NCBI GenBank assembly: GCA_963797835.1
Contig: CAWCRN010000029.1
Location: forward strand, 1-64,000
Reading direction: 5' to 3'
Source of the DNA: JBDTSW01 sp963797835
Lineage (GTDB): Bacteria > Actinomycetota > Thermoleophilia > Solirubrobacterales > 70-9
Length of the DNA: 64,000 bases
The translations under genes were made by a program, and so were the position numbers. The notes beneath the pieces were generated by a model. It made no database searches. It had not been told where the DNA came from and saw nothing but the letters and a program-made list of their open reading frames with translations. Within the stretch, counting starts at the first letter, position 1, and each line of letters begins with the position of its first letter. Of the stretch, positions 1 to 8,045 are shown piece by piece.

Positions 1-820
1 CGGTCTGTGCGGGCTTCGTGGCCGCCGGCGCCCGGGTTCACATGCTGGTCAGGATCGCGAGCGCGGCGAGGCCGCGATCGCTCGAATCGAGTCGCGCCTG
101 CCGGGCGCGAGCGGGGCGATCGAGATCGAGGTCTGCGACCTGTCCCACCTCGCGGAGGTGCGGCGCTTCGCCGAGAGCTTCCAGGCGCGAGTCGACCGCC
201 TCGACGTGCTGGTTCACAACGCCGGTCTGCTCCCCGGCAGCTGACGGACACCGCGGATGGGGTGGAGCTCACCTTCGCGACGAACGTCCTCGGCCCGTTC
301 CTGCTGACCTCGCTGCTCCTTCCCAGCACGCTCGCGGCGGCGCCGTCCCGAGTGATCACGGTCTCCTCGGGCGGCATGTACACGGCCCGGCTGCGACCCG
401 ACGATCCGCAGCTGGAGGACGAGGCGTTCGACGGCGCGCGCTTCTACGCGCATACCAAGCGCGTGCAGGTCGCCCTCAACCGCGCCTGGGCGGAGCGAAT
501 TTCCCGCCGAGCGCATCGCCTTCCACGCCATGCACCCGGGCTGGGTCGACACCCCCGGCCTCCGCACCTCGCTGCCTCGCTTCCGGCGCGTGATGCGCCC
601 ACTGCTGCGCGACGCCGGCAGGGGGCCGACACGATCGTCTGGCTCGGGACCCATCCGGACCTCGTGCCGGCGACCGGCGGCTTCTGGCACGACCGCGCGC
701 CTCGCCCCGAGCACCGCCTGCGATCGACGCGCGAGACCGCGGACGACCGCGAGCGGCTCTGGCGGGAGTGCGAGCGCCTCTGCACGACTTCGGGTTCCGA
801 CGGCGGCGCTAAGCCGCTGA
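1..820 (+). CDS. Short-chain dehydrogenase/reductase (SDR), 5'-truncated by the window edge, frame-broken
   Basis: This is an NAD(P)-dependent SDR oxidoreductase; the substrate is unknown. The readable protein begins inside the Rossmann fold and shows HNAG (equivalent to the NNAG motif), the run TFATNVLGPF, a serine-containing VITVSSGG strand and the catalytic YAHTK (YxxxK). The N-terminal glycine-rich motif lies before base 1. At least three single-base frame changes (near 60, 240 and 515-640) are needed to join the pieces, with no loss of motifs, so sequence error is as likely as true inactivation. The exact stop is uncertain. It is the first gene of a + strand cluster with an SRPBCC protein, an FAD amine oxidase and DUF1365. 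Family resemblance is to DHRS12-like SDRs found in such lipid clusters. Confidence 0.75.
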
Positions 821-844
821 CGCAACAGCGAGAAAGGAAAGGAC

Positions 845-1314
845 ATGGCGAGATACACCGGAACGGTCGAGGCGCCCCACGGCGCCGAGGAGGTCTGGCA
901 CTACCTGGCCGACCTGCGCTCGGTCGAGGAGTGGGACCCCAGCGTCGACGAGGTCGAGCTGGTCGGCGGCGAGCCGCGCACGGAGGGCGCGCGCTACGAC
1001 CTCGAGGTCAGGTTCCGCGGCCGCAGCTTCAATCTCCCCTACCGGGTCGTCGAGGTCGATCCGCCCCGCCGGGTGGTCTTCGAGGCCGAGACAGATTCGG
1101 TGTCGGTCCGCGACGAGGCCAGGATCGAGCCGAAGGGGCCTGCCGCGAGCAGCGTCACCTGGGACGCCGACCTGCGGCTGCGGGGAATCCGGAGGGTGCT
1201 GGACCCGCGCTTCGCGCGATCTTCCATCGCGTCGGCGAGGACGCCAGGGAGGGACTGCGCCAGCGGCTTGGCAAGCCTGAGCTCGGCGGACCGATCGGCC
1301 GGGTGCACGGATGA
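845..1314 (+). CDS. SRPBCC (START-like) family protein, frame-broken near the 3' end
   Basis: This is a small lipid- or hydrophobic-ligand-binding fold protein of about 156 residues (polyketide cyclase/CoxG-like). It starts MARYTGTVEAP and has the typical N-terminal pattern of VEEWDPSV and repeated beta-strand segments (YDLEVRFRG, RVVFEAET). The start has a good ribosome site (AGAAAGGAAAGGAC). Near base 1205 one base change moves the reading frame; the rest (AIFHRVGEDAREGLRQRL, a C-terminal helix) is read in another frame and ends at 1314, overlapping the next start by 4 nt (ATGA). It probably carries or shields a lipid intermediate for the neighbouring oxidoreductases; this is inference. Confidence 0.75.
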
Positions 1315-2654
1315 GGCGCTTTGCCGATTCGAAGCGGATCGCGGTCGTCGGAGCCGGCGTCTCCGGCCTCGTCGCCGCCGCGGAGCTCCACCAAGCCGGG
1401 CACGAGATCCACGTGTTCGAGGCGGCGGGCTATCCGGGCGGCCACACCAACACGATCGACGTCGAGACGCCGGCCGGCCCCGTCCCCGTCGACACCGGGT
1501 TCATCGTCTTCAACGAGCTCAACTACCCCAACTTCGAGCGCGTGCTGGGCGAGCTCGGCGTCGCCTCACAGGCGACCGACATGAGCTTCTCGGTCTCCGA
1601 CGACCGGGGCGGCTTCGAGTGGGCGACGACCGGCCCGCGCGGCCTGTTCGCCAGGCCCGCCCACGCGCTCGACCCGCGCTTCCATCGCATGCTGCGAGAC
1701 CTCGTCCGCTTCAACCGCGAGGCCCGCAAGCTCGTCGGCAGCGGCGGTCGTGGTCCGTCGCTTCGCCGATTCCTGGCCGACGGTGGCTACTCGGAGTACT
1801 TCGTCGAGCGACTGCTCGTGCCGCAGGCGTCGGCGGTCTGGTCCGCCGACCCCGCGCAGATGTGGAGCTTTCCCGCCGACTTCCTCGCCGAGTTCCTCGA
1901 GAACCACCGCGTCCTTCAGCTCAGGGGGCGGCCCGCGTGGCGATCGATCACCGGTGGCTCGCGCTGCTACGTCGAGGCGCTGATCGCGCCGTTCCGCGAC
2001 CGGCTCCATCTGCGAACCCCGGTTCGGCGCATCCACCGGGTGCCGGGCGGCGTGGTGGTCGCACTCGACGACTCGTGCAAGCGCTTCGACGAGGTCGTGG
2101 CGGCGGTCCACTCCGACGTCGCGCTGGCGCTCATCGCCGACCCGAGCCAGGCCGAGGCGGAGGTTCTTGGAACCATCCCCTACCAGCAGAACAGGGCCGT
2201 CCTGCACACGGATACACGCCTGATGCCCAAGCGCCGCAGCGCCTGGGCGAGCTGGAACTACCACCTCGTCGACCGTCCCACCGGCCGGACGACGGTGACC
2301 TACCACATGAACCGCCTGCAGTCGCTCGTCGCCGACCGCGACTACCTCGTCACCCTGAACCTGAGCGAGGCGATCGACCCGGACGCGATCATCCGCAGGA
2401 TCGACTATGCCCACCCGGTCTTTACCCCCGAGGGCGTGGCCGCCCAGCGCCGCTGGGCCGAGGTCTCCGGCACCCGGCGGACGCACTACTGCGGCGCCTA
2501 CTGGCGCTGGGGCTTCCACGAGGACGGCGTCTGGTCGGCGCTCCGGGTGTCCGAGAGGCTCGGCGGCCGCGGTCCACTGACGCGGGCCAGCGAGGAGATA
2601 CCGGCGATGCAGCGAGCCGAACCGGTTTCCGAACCGCTGGCGGCGGCGGCATGA
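1311..2654 (+). CDS. FAD-dependent amine oxidase-like oxidoreductase
   Basis: A 447-residue flavoprotein with an N-terminal dinucleotide-binding motif (VVGAGVSGLVAAAEL, residues about 11-25) followed by the GGHTNTI signature of the NAD(P)-binding/amine-oxidase subfamily found beside DUF1365 and CFA-synthase genes. The frame is intact. The start overlaps the SRPBCC stop and the stop overlaps the DUF1365 start, so the cluster is translationally coupled. In other bacteria this set is linked to modification of unsaturated membrane fatty acids (cyclopropane/methylated/furan type) and to singlet-oxygen responses. The reaction catalysed by this copy cannot be read from sequence alone. Confidence 0.85.
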   Translation: MRRFADSKRIAVVGAGVSGLVAAAELHQAGHEIHVFEAAGYPGGHTNTIDVETPAGPVPVDTGFIVFNELNYPNFERVLGELGVASQATDMSFSVSDDRGGFEWATTGPRGLFARPAHALDPRFHRMLRDLVRFNREARKLVGSGGRGPSLRRFLADGGYSEYFVERLLVPQASAVWSADPAQMWSFPADFLAEFLENHRVLQLRGRPAWRSITGGSRCYVEALIAPFRDRLHLRTPVRRIHRVPGGVVVALDDSCKRFDEVVAAVHSDVALALIADPSQAEAEVLGTIPYQQNRAVLHTDTRLMPKRRSAWASWNYHLVDRPTGRTTVTYHMNRLQSLVADRDYLVTLNLSEAIDPDAIIRRIDYAHPVFTPEGVAAQRRWAEVSGTRRTHYCGAYWRWGFHEDGVWSALRVSERLGGRGPLTRASEEIPAMQRAEPVSEPLAAAA

Positions 2655-3538
2655 CGGGCTCTGCGGTCTACGAGGGGTGGGTGACGCATCGACGCCTGGG
2701 CTCGGTTCCCCACTCCTTCCGCTACCGCGTCTTCATGCCGCTGCTCGACCTCGACGACCTCCCCGGCGTCCTCGACCCGATCCCGCTCTGGTCGGCGCGC
2801 CGCGCGGCACCGGCGCGCTTCCGCGACGCCGACCACCTCCCGGGCGGCGAGGGGCCGCTGGCGACGCGCGCCCGCGACCTCGCGCGGGCCCGTTTGGGGA
2901 GGCGGCCGGGTGGCGCCGTCAGCCTGCTGGCCAACCCGCGCTACCTTGGCGTCGGGTTCAACCCGGTCTCGTTTCTCTTCCTCCACGGCGACGACGGGGA
3001 CCTCGACAGCGTGATCGCCGAGGTCACCAACACGCCGTGGCGCGAGCGGGCGGAGTACGTGCTGGACGCGCAGCGAGCCACCCCCGAGCGCCGCGTCACC
3101 GGGGCCTTCCGGAAGCGGATGCACGTCTCCCCCTTCCAGCCCATGGAGCAGACCTACGAGATCTCCGTCACTCGCCCGGACGAGAGATTCGGCGTTGTGA
3201 TCCGGAACCTGGAACGGGGCCGCCCGGTTTTCGTCGCGAGCATGGCGCTGCGCCGCCTCGAGATCACCCGCGGCCGCATGCTGCGGCTCCTGCTTGGCTA
3301 TCCGCCGATGACGATCGCGACCCTCGCCCGGATCTACGCGAACGCCCTGCGGCTGAAACTTCGAGGATCGCGATTCCATCCCCATCCGGATTCGCTGAGG
3401 ACGGAGCTACGTACGGGCTCCTCGACTGGGCACTCTGAAGCGGCACCAATCGGCACATGGCGGTCCAGGGCTCACCTCTTTCAGGCCCGATTCGGCATGG
3501 GCGCGGGTGGTTTCGAACCACCGACCTCTCGCGTGTGA
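2651..3538 (+). CDS. DUF1365 family protein, 3' end runs into a tRNA remnant
   Basis: DUF1365 proteins are encoded next to CFA-type methyltransferases and FAD oxidoreductases in lipid-modification clusters; their function is not established. The protein starts MTGSAVYEGWVTHRR and has typical segments NPRYLGVGFNPVSFLF, EVTNTPWRE and KRMHVSPFQPMEQTY. The family normally ends shortly after the FHPHP-like motif, here at about base 3385. This frame instead continues about 50 codons and terminates with a TGA that lies inside the tRNA-Val remnant (3498-3542); its last residues (GAGGFEPPTS) are simply translated antisense tRNA. The native stop was therefore lost, shifted by an indel, or replaced when the adjacent block was inserted. 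Confidence 0.85.
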   Translation: MTGSAVYEGWVTHRRLGSVPHSFRYRVFMPLLDLDDLPGVLDPIPLWSARRAAPARFRDADHLPGGEGPLATRARDLARARLGRRPGGAVSLLANPRYLGVGFNPVSFLFLHGDDGDLDSVIAEVTNTPWRERAEYVLDAQRATPERRVTGAFRKRMHVSPFQPMEQTYEISVTRPDERFGVVIRNLERGRPVFVASMALRRLEITRGRMLRLLLGYPPMTIATLARIYANALRLKLRGSRFHPHPDSLRTELRTGSSTGHSEAAPIGTWRSRAHLFQARFGMGAGGFEPPTSRV

Positions 3539-3542
3539 AGCG
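3498..3542 (-). pseudogene. tRNA-Val(CAC) 3' fragment (candidate attL)
   Basis: On the minus strand this holds the anticodon loop TTCACAC, the 3' anticodon stem, variable loop, complete T arm and 3' acceptor strand plus discriminator of a tRNA-Val. It matches 43 of 45 positions of 23694-23738. The two differences (3507 and 3521) are partners in one T-stem base pair, so pairing is preserved: this end derives from a functional but slightly different tRNA-Val. The 5' half (acceptor, D arm, 5' anticodon stem) is absent, so it cannot be a working tRNA. Confidence 0.8.
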
Positions 3543-3582
3543 GTGGCGCCTCAGGCACGGATAGGCGTCCCCCGGCGCATCT

Positions 3583-3619
3583 GGATGTGCGCGGATGTGC
3601 GTCGATGTGTCCGGATGTA
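3583..3619 (+). repeat. Four GGATGTG-type repeats phased every 10 bp
   Basis: GGATGTG at 3583 and 3593, CGATGTG at 3603 and GGATGTA at 3613 are spaced exactly 10 bp apart, about one helical turn, so they present the same DNA face. They lie in the non-coding stretch 3543-3731, about 40 bp inside the putative left island end. Such phased short repeats can be arm-type sites of an integrase, or regulator iterons. The role is unknown. I see no other feature in 3543-3731. Confidence 0.6.
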
Positions 3620-3731
3620 GGCGCTAACGGGCACCAGAACGGCGCTGGTGCCCAATCAGCAGGTAGGCCGGCATCTCGCCGCGAGGGGTGGGGATCCTCA
3701 CTTCGGACATGGCCTCCGGCAGACGGTAGGC

Positions 3732-3920
3732 CTAGTCGACCAGCCGCTTGAGCAATACCACCGGCCAGGCGACCAGGTCGCCTTGCTTCAGAGACACGCC
3801 GACGGCCTCCCAGCCCTCGGAGCCAAGCTCGTTGAGGTGGTCGGGCCTCAAGCCGTTCGAGTTCTTCTTCAGCCTCGCAGCGTCCTTCAGCGGAACCACC
3901 AGGTACTCCCAAGTCTTCAT
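3732..3920 (-). CDS. DUF4177-like small protein
   Basis: A 62-residue protein starting MKTWEYLVVPL with the family's LNELGSEGWEAVGVS core, the signature of the DUF4177 group (small beta-rich proteins of unknown role). The chosen start has an upstream GAGGAG ribosome site about 9 nt away; a longer in-frame version starting at 3989 would overlap the neighbouring 2TM gene and has no conserved residues. It lies 13 nt downstream of the 2TM-domain gene and is probably co-transcribed with it from the promoter region near 4285. The function is not known. Confidence 0.75.
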   Translation of the reverse strand: MKTWEYLVVPLKDAARLKKNSNGLRPDHLNELGSEGWEAVGVSLKQGDLVAWPVVLLKRLVD

Positions 3921-3933
3921 CGCTCGGAACTCC

Positions 3934-4233
3934 TCACGTGGCGACGCGCCCCTCGCGCAGGCGCTGCTCCTCACGCTCGATCTCGGCATCGGTGATCGGC
4001 TTGCGGACGAACACGTCCCAGGCGTTGGAGGCCACGCCGATTCCCCAGCCGAAGATGACGAAGATCGGCCAGAACAGGGCGTCGGGGGTCGCTATCGCCC
4101 AGATGCCGATCAGGGCAGCGTTGATCAGAACGTAGATGAAGAGATGCGTCTTGAAATCGCGTCTCTTCTCCAAACGCTCGCGGGCCTGTTGCCGCAGGTC
4201 GGTGTTGGGTTCGGTGGTATCGAGTTCCGCCAT
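3934..4233 (-). CDS. 2TM domain-containing small membrane protein
   Basis: A 99-residue protein with two hydrophobic segments (HLFIYVLINAALIGIWAI and FWPIFVIFGWGIGVASNAW, residues about 30-75) flanked by charged coiled-coil-prone ends. This matches the 2TM domain family, which occurs alone or attached to histidine kinases. It begins MAELDTTEPN and has a GGGAGGC-like ribosome site. It is the first gene of a two-gene unit with the DUF4177 protein. A copy of the island's GTAG motif lies about 50 bp upstream, so it is probably part of the same regulon (inference). Confidence 0.8.
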   Translation of the reverse strand: MAELDTTEPNTDLRQQARERLEKRRDFKTHLFIYVLINAALIGIWAIATPDALFWPIFVIFGWGIGVASNAWDVFVRKPITDAEIEREEQRLREGRVAT

Positions 4234-4282
4234 CGGATGCCTCCCAGAGGTCCGGCAGTTATGAGGAGAGTCTCCCGGCTCG

Positions 4283-4296
4283 AGTAGTCACGGACA
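4283..4296 (+). promoter_or_regulatory. Island motif copy A (AGTAGTCACGGACA)
   Basis: Shares GTAGTCAC with the copies at 12481 and 18596 and ends in CGGACA. It lies about 50 bp upstream of the 2TM gene start. A weaker relative (GTAGTGAGTACGGG) follows at 4323. The interval 4234-4448 otherwise contains no gene I can recognise. Confidence 0.4.
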
Positions 4297-4448
4297 TCCG
4301 CGGTTGACCCTGGACGTGGTCCGTAGTGAGTACGGGCGGAATGGGCCGGCTCTCACTCGGCATTCGCCGACGCTGCCGGCAAGGACGCGGAAGAGCGAGA
4401 GCGCCTTCCATCTAAGACCGTCGCCGAAGCAACCTCGGCTCAGTTCGC

Positions 4449-4814
4449 TCAGTTTCGCTCCGAGAGTGCCGGCCGATGGCGCGCGCCACCAATTCCTCCT
4501 CGTCGCCGACCGAGGCCTGGACCGGTCCCATCGAAGTCATTCCCACCCGAGCTGGCGGGCGCACACGGCGGCGCGCCTCGCTCTGATCTCGAGCTCGTGT
4601 TTCGCTGCAGCGCGGCGCGGGTCGGAGGGCTCCCGGCCGACGCGTCGCAGCACGGCGGCCGGCAGGCCGCGGAGCTGCCCGGAGAGAACCCGGTCGGAGG
4701 CACCGCGCGACCCCGAAGGCGCCGCTTGAAGAGTCGCCGCCCGTTCGAGTCCTTGGCCCTGGTCTCCTCTTCTTCCGAGGTCGCGGTGCGTTCGATGATC
4801 CTTGCTACGGCCAT
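4449..4814 (-). CDS. Small ORF with dodecin-like N-terminus, probably frame-broken
   Basis: The start is well supported: ATG preceded by AAGGAGGTTC at ideal spacing. The first residues MAVARIIERTATSEE resemble the opening beta strand of flavin-binding dodecins. After about residue 16 the predicted protein becomes low-complexity and arginine/proline-rich and no dodecin core is seen in any of the three frames. It may be a dodecin relic, a real unknown protein or a chance open frame behind a real start. I cannot assign a function. Confidence 0.35.
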   Translation of the reverse strand: MAVARIIERTATSEEEETRAKDSNGRRLFKRRLRGRAVPPTGFSPGSSAACRPPCCDASAGSPPTRAALQRNTSSRSERGAPPCAPASSGGNDFDGTGPGLGRRRGGIGGARHRPALSERN

Positions 4815-4862
4815 GACCGAACCTCCTTGCTTGTTGGCGTCGCTTTGGTCGAACGTGCGTCG

Positions 4863-5336
4863 CTAGGGGGTAGCGGACGCCGTCGCGGCGCGCACGCCTC
4901 CGTCGCTCTTCATGCGCGCGTCCCCCGGGACGACGAGCACGGGCTGGTGCGCGAGGTGCAGCAGTCGCTGCGCGACGCTCCCCAGGAGCACGCCGGCGAG
5001 GGCGGTATGACCGCGGGTTCCGACCACGATCAGGTCGGCGTCTGCCTCGTCCGCAAACTTCATAATCGCCGGAGCGGGACCGCCGAGGAAGACGCTGGTC
5101 TTCTCGACTCGAGCCTCGATGCCCTGCGAGGAGAGTTCCTCGGCCTTGCGATCGATGTCCGCCTGGATCTCGTCCTCGTTGGCGACGATCGGGCCGCCAC
5201 CCTTCCCGGCGATGTCCTCCTCGACGTGTGCGATCACGATCTGGGCACCGTCGCGCCGCGCCAGCTCGACCGCGAACGGGAGCGCGTGCTTCGCGCCGTC
5301 CGATCCGTCCAAACCGACCACGATTGTCTTGAACAT
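4863..5336 (-). CDS. Universal stress protein, single domain (UspA family)
   Basis: A 157-residue USP beginning MFKTIVVGLDGSDGA, with the ATP-binding signature GTRGH-x9-GSVAQ near the C-terminus, so it is predicted to bind ATP. The start at 5336 is chosen for its GAGGAGG ribosome site; the in-frame ATG at 5390 adds only non-conserved residues. USPs of this type accompany hypoxia and dormancy regulons in actinobacteria. An inverted repeat TAGGTAG-CCA-CTACCTA sits about 80 bp upstream. Two further two-domain USPs follow within 3 kb, all on the minus strand. Confidence 0.9.
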   Translation of the reverse strand: MFKTIVVGLDGSDGAKHALPFAVELARRDGAQIVIAHVEEDIAGKGGGPIVANEDEIQADIDRKAEELSSQGIEARVEKTSVFLGGPAPAIMKFADEADADLIVVGTRGHTALAGVLLGSVAQRLLHLAHQPVLVVPGDARMKSDGGVRAATASATP

Positions 5337-5412
5337 TTGAACCTCCTCGTTGGGTGCTCCCACGCTCTCAACTCGGGGTTGGGGATTCATCCGTATCGCC
5401 TACTCGAGACGC

Positions 5413-5429
5413 TAGGTAGCCACTACCTA
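5413..5429 (+). promoter_or_regulatory. Island motif copy B: TAGGTAG-CCA-CTACCTA perfect dyad
   Basis: A perfect 7-3-7 inverted repeat upstream of the first USP gene. It is the most symmetric member of the island motif family, suggesting that the operator is a dyad of GTAG/CTAC half-sites separated by 3 nt, suitable for a dimeric NarL-type regulator. Confidence 0.55.
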
Positions 5430-5494
5430 CGCGATCTCACGCGGGGGATCCTGGCCCAGGTTCACCCGGTCGATGATGTCTGCGTCGGGGTCGA

Positions 5495-6418
5495 TTACGG
5501 CCCGGCGACGCGAGCTGTGGCTTGCGCAGGCTCCTTGAGTCCGAGCGGATCCATGCCGACGCCCCGGGGCAGCACGAGGATCGGGCAGGCCGCCGCGTTG
5601 ACCAGGTGGCCGGTGACGCTGCCGAGCGCGGTGCGCTTCAGCGCGCCGTAGCCGCGCGATCCGGCAATCATCAGATCGAATTCGTCGCTGATCTCAGTGA
5701 GAACGGATCCCGCCGAGCCCGTCAGCAGCCGGCCGTCGATATCGAGATCAGCCGGGGCACGATTCACCGCGAGGTCGAGGATGCGCTGCGCCTCTTCCCG
5801 CTCGACCTTGTGGAACTCGGCGGCGGTGAGGACCGACAGCGCCACGGAGTAGCCGTAGCGCTCGTAGTCGGCCACGGTGATCACCGTGAGGCTGCCGTGG
5901 AGGCGTTCGGTGAGGTTCACGGCTGTCTCGAGCGCTGCCCATGCCTCGGCTGAGCCATCGAACGCCACGCCCACTCGCAAGAGCTTTCGACCCTCGCGAC
6001 CGGCGAAGCCGTGCGGGGCGATCGCGACGGCGCATGGTGCGCCATGCAGAAGTGCTTGGCCGACGCTCCCCGGGAAGACGCGCCCAACCGTGCCCCGGTG
6101 GGTTGAGCCGACGGCGATCAGGGTGGCGTGTTCCTCGGTGGCCAGCTCATACAGGGCAGCACTTGCTGACTGGTTGGCGATCGCTCGCGTCTCAGGCTCC
6201 AGCGCGCCGAGCCGGTCACGGATCGCGTCGAACGACTCCCTTGTCTCGATGTCGAGCGCCCTCTCAAGGTCGGCCTTGTCCATCAGCTGCCTGGACCAGG
6301 GCAAGACGGTGGCGGCGAGCGGGCGGGTGCTCAAGACCCCTGCCAGGAGTTCGCCGAGCGCGAGCGCATCGTGCCCCTGCGGTGTGTCCTGATATCCGAT
6401 GATCATCTTGCGGGTCAT
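5495..6418 (-). CDS. Universal stress protein, two tandem Usp domains
   Basis: A 307-residue protein starting MTRKMIIGYQDTPQG. Domain 1 (residues about 4-145) contains GSTHRGTVGRVFPGS and domain 2 (about 155-290) contains GSRGYGALKRTALGS; both keep the G-x2-G-x9-G(S/T) nucleotide-binding pattern. Tandem-domain USPs are typical of actinobacterial DosR-type regulons. The start at 6418 is preceded by GGAAGGAAG. A strong copy of the island motif lies about 90 bp upstream, overlapping the end of the adjacent membrane-protein gene. The product is cytoplasmic and its precise role is unknown. Confidence 0.9.
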   Translation of the reverse strand: MTRKMIIGYQDTPQGHDALALGELLAGVLSTRPLAATVLPWSRQLMDKADLERALDIETRESFDAIRDRLGALEPETRAIANQSASAALYELATEEHATLIAVGSTHRGTVGRVFPGSVGQALLHGAPCAVAIAPHGFAGREGRKLLRVGVAFDGSAEAWAALETAVNLTERLHGSLTVITVADYERYGYSVALSVLTAAEFHKVEREEAQRILDLAVNRAPADLDIDGRLLTGSAGSVLTEISDEFDLMIAGSRGYGALKRTALGSVTGHLVNAAACPILVLPRGVGMDPLGLKEPAQATARVAGP

Positions 6419-6504
6419 CTCTTCCTTCCCAAGCGTGCGCGACTTCGCCGTTGAAGCTACGCGCGCCGCGGACTCCCGGCATCCGCGCCCGTCAGGGATC
6501 TGGC

Positions 6505-7107
6505 CTAGGTAGTGACCTCGGATATCGAGGGGTTCGGCCCGTCGGGACCCCTGCCTCGGAGCACCCTCGCCCAGTCGACCCGTACGAGGGCGACAAGGGC
6601 GCCGAGCATCACCAGCTGAATGCCGATCCCGAGCGGTGATCCGAGCGAGCTCCGGATCAGATCCTCGAGGCTCTCGGCGGCCAGCGCGGCCCCCCCAACG
6701 TAGAGCGAGTAGGCGACGAGCCGACCGGTGAAGAAGGCGAGCGTCAGGGGAACCAGGCGGACGCGCAGCAAGCCAGCGGCCACAAAGAGCTGGGCCGAGG
6801 GGATCGGCGAAAGGGCGAAGAGGCCGAGCCCAGCCCAAGCGCGCCGGGGATCGCCGGTGATCAGGCTGCGGGCGGCCTCGAGGTTGGCGAGCGACTCGGG
6901 GCGCAGGCGGCCACGAAAGCGCCGGGCCCCAAGCGCCAGGGCGTAGCGCCCGCCGGCCGCCGCGACCGCGCCAGCCGGCACGAGGATGACGGGCTCGAGT
7001 CCGAAGGTCAGCTGGCAGAAGACGAGGACCGACCAGGTCGGGGGCCCGAAGGCGGGCAGCAGGTTGACGGCGAAGATCGCGGCGGCCGCGATCAGGTAGT
7101 CGGCCAA
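6505..7107 (-). CDS. DedA/VTT-like small integral membrane protein
   Basis: A 200-residue protein with about five hydrophobic segments (LIAAAAIFAVNLLPAF at the N-terminus; VILVPAGAVAAAGGRYAL; LGLFALSPIPSAQLFVAAGLL; FFTGRLVAYSLYVGGAAL; IGIQLVMLGALVALV). The SPIPSAQLFVAAG and FTGR pattern resembles the VTT/SNARE-associated DedA superfamily, implicated in lipid scrambling and membrane homeostasis. The assignment is by pattern only. It lies between two USP genes on the same strand, about 20 nt after the USP3 stop, so it is likely co-transcribed with the ADH-USP unit. Confidence 0.6.
   Translation of the reverse strand: MADYLIAAAAIFAVNLLPAFGPPTWSVLVFCQLTFGLEPVILVPAGAVAAAGGRYALALGARRFRGRLRPESLANLEAARSLITGDPRRAWAGLGLFALSPIPSAQLFVAAGLLRVRLVPLTLAFFTGRLVAYSLYVGGAALAAESLEDLIRSSLGSPLGIGIQLVMLGALVALVRVDWARVLRGRGPDGPNPSISEVTT
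6507..6523 (+). promoter_or_regulatory. Island motif copy C: TAGGTAG-TGA-CCTCGGA
   Basis: Shares TAGGTAGTSACCWCGGAT with the copy at 18593. It overlaps the 3' end of the DedA-like gene and lies about 90 bp upstream of the two-domain USP start at 6418. Confidence 0.6.
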
Positions 7108-7128
7108 CGTGCTGCACCGCCCGGTTCG

Positions 7129-8025
7129 CTATGCGGCCGCGACTTCAGGATGCTGCTCGGCCGTCGCCCGAGCAGCGGCGCCGCGCGGAACCACCAGCAC
7201 GGGGCACGGCGAGGTCCGGACGAGCTCGCCGGCCACGCTCCCGACCAGGGTCCGCCGGAGCGGCCCGTATCCACGTGAGCCGACGAGCAGGAGGTCCAGG
7301 TCGACGCCCTGTAGCGCCAGCTCGGTTGCCTCGCGGCCCTGGCGCAGGACACGCTCGACCTCGATGTCGTCGGAAACGGACCGGGCGCCCTCGGTCACGG
7401 TCTCAGCCCAGAGCTTGCGCCGCTCTTCGACCGGCTCGAATTCGCCGCGCGGGCCAATGTAGGGAGCGATCGTGATCACCCTGAGGTCGGCGTCGAACGC
7501 CTTCGCCAGCTCCTCGGCGCGGGCCAGGGCGACCTTTGACTCGTCGGAGCCGTCGTATCCGACTCCGATCAGGCCAATCTTGGCGTGGTCGCGCTGGCTC
7601 CAGCCGCGTGGCGCCACCATCACGGCACAGGGTGCGCCGTGGAGCAGGCCCCCGGCGACCGTACCGGCGAGAACGCGGCCGATCGGCCCATGGTGGGTTG
7701 AACCGAGCACGATCAGGTCGGCGGCCTCGCTCTCGGCCAGATCCGTGAGGCCATGAGCGGCGGTGTCTTGAAGCTCGCGTCGCTCGAAATCGGCACCGCC
7801 GAGCTCGGCGCTGGCTCGCTTGAACACGTTCTCGTAGTGCTGGACCCTTGCCTCGTTGTAGCCGGTGGGATCGATCTCGAATGGCCCGCTCTGAATCGGT
7901 CCGAACTCGATCGCCGATGCGACAATCAACTTCGCGCCGACGCCCCTCGCCAAGGCCGAGCCGAGGTGCAGCGCGTCGTTGGCTTGGTCGGTGCCGTCGT
8001 AGCCGATGACGATCTTCGTGTCCAT
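7129..8025 (-). CDS. Universal stress protein, two tandem Usp domains (paralogue)
   Basis: A 298-residue USP beginning MDTKIVIGYDGTDQA. Domain 1 carries GSTHHGPIGRVLAGT and domain 2 carries GSRGYGPLRRTLVGS, so both nucleotide sites appear intact. It is a clear paralogue of the protein at 5495-6418. The start at 8025 has an AAGGAG ribosome site. It lies 20 nt downstream of the alcohol dehydrogenase stop, indicating a dehydrogenase-USP operon. The frame upstream stays open into the broken dehydrogenase gene, which can give a misleading fused prediction. Confidence 0.9.
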   Translation of the reverse strand: MDTKIVIGYDGTDQANDALHLGSALARGVGAKLIVASAIEFGPIQSGPFEIDPTGYNEARVQHYENVFKRASAELGGADFERRELQDTAAHGLTDLAESEAADLIVLGSTHHGPIGRVLAGTVAGGLLHGAPCAVMVAPRGWSQRDHAKIGLIGVGYDGSDESKVALARAEELAKAFDADLRVITIAPYIGPRGEFEPVEERRKLWAETVTEGARSVSDDIEVERVLRQGREATELALQGVDLDLLLVGSRGYGPLRRTLVGSVAGELVRTSPCPVLVVPRGAAARATAEQHPEVAAA

Positions 8026-8045
8026 TGCTCTTCTCCTTGATCCGG

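Noticed and set aside
3496..3545. Functional tRNA gene at the left end
   Set aside because: Only the anticodon-to-3' half is present; there is no D arm or 5' acceptor strand, so it is a remnant.
5413..5429. Canonical mycobacterial DosR box
   Set aside because: The motif differs from the GGGACTTTAGTCCC-type consensus; only the regulon concept, not the known operator, is comparable.
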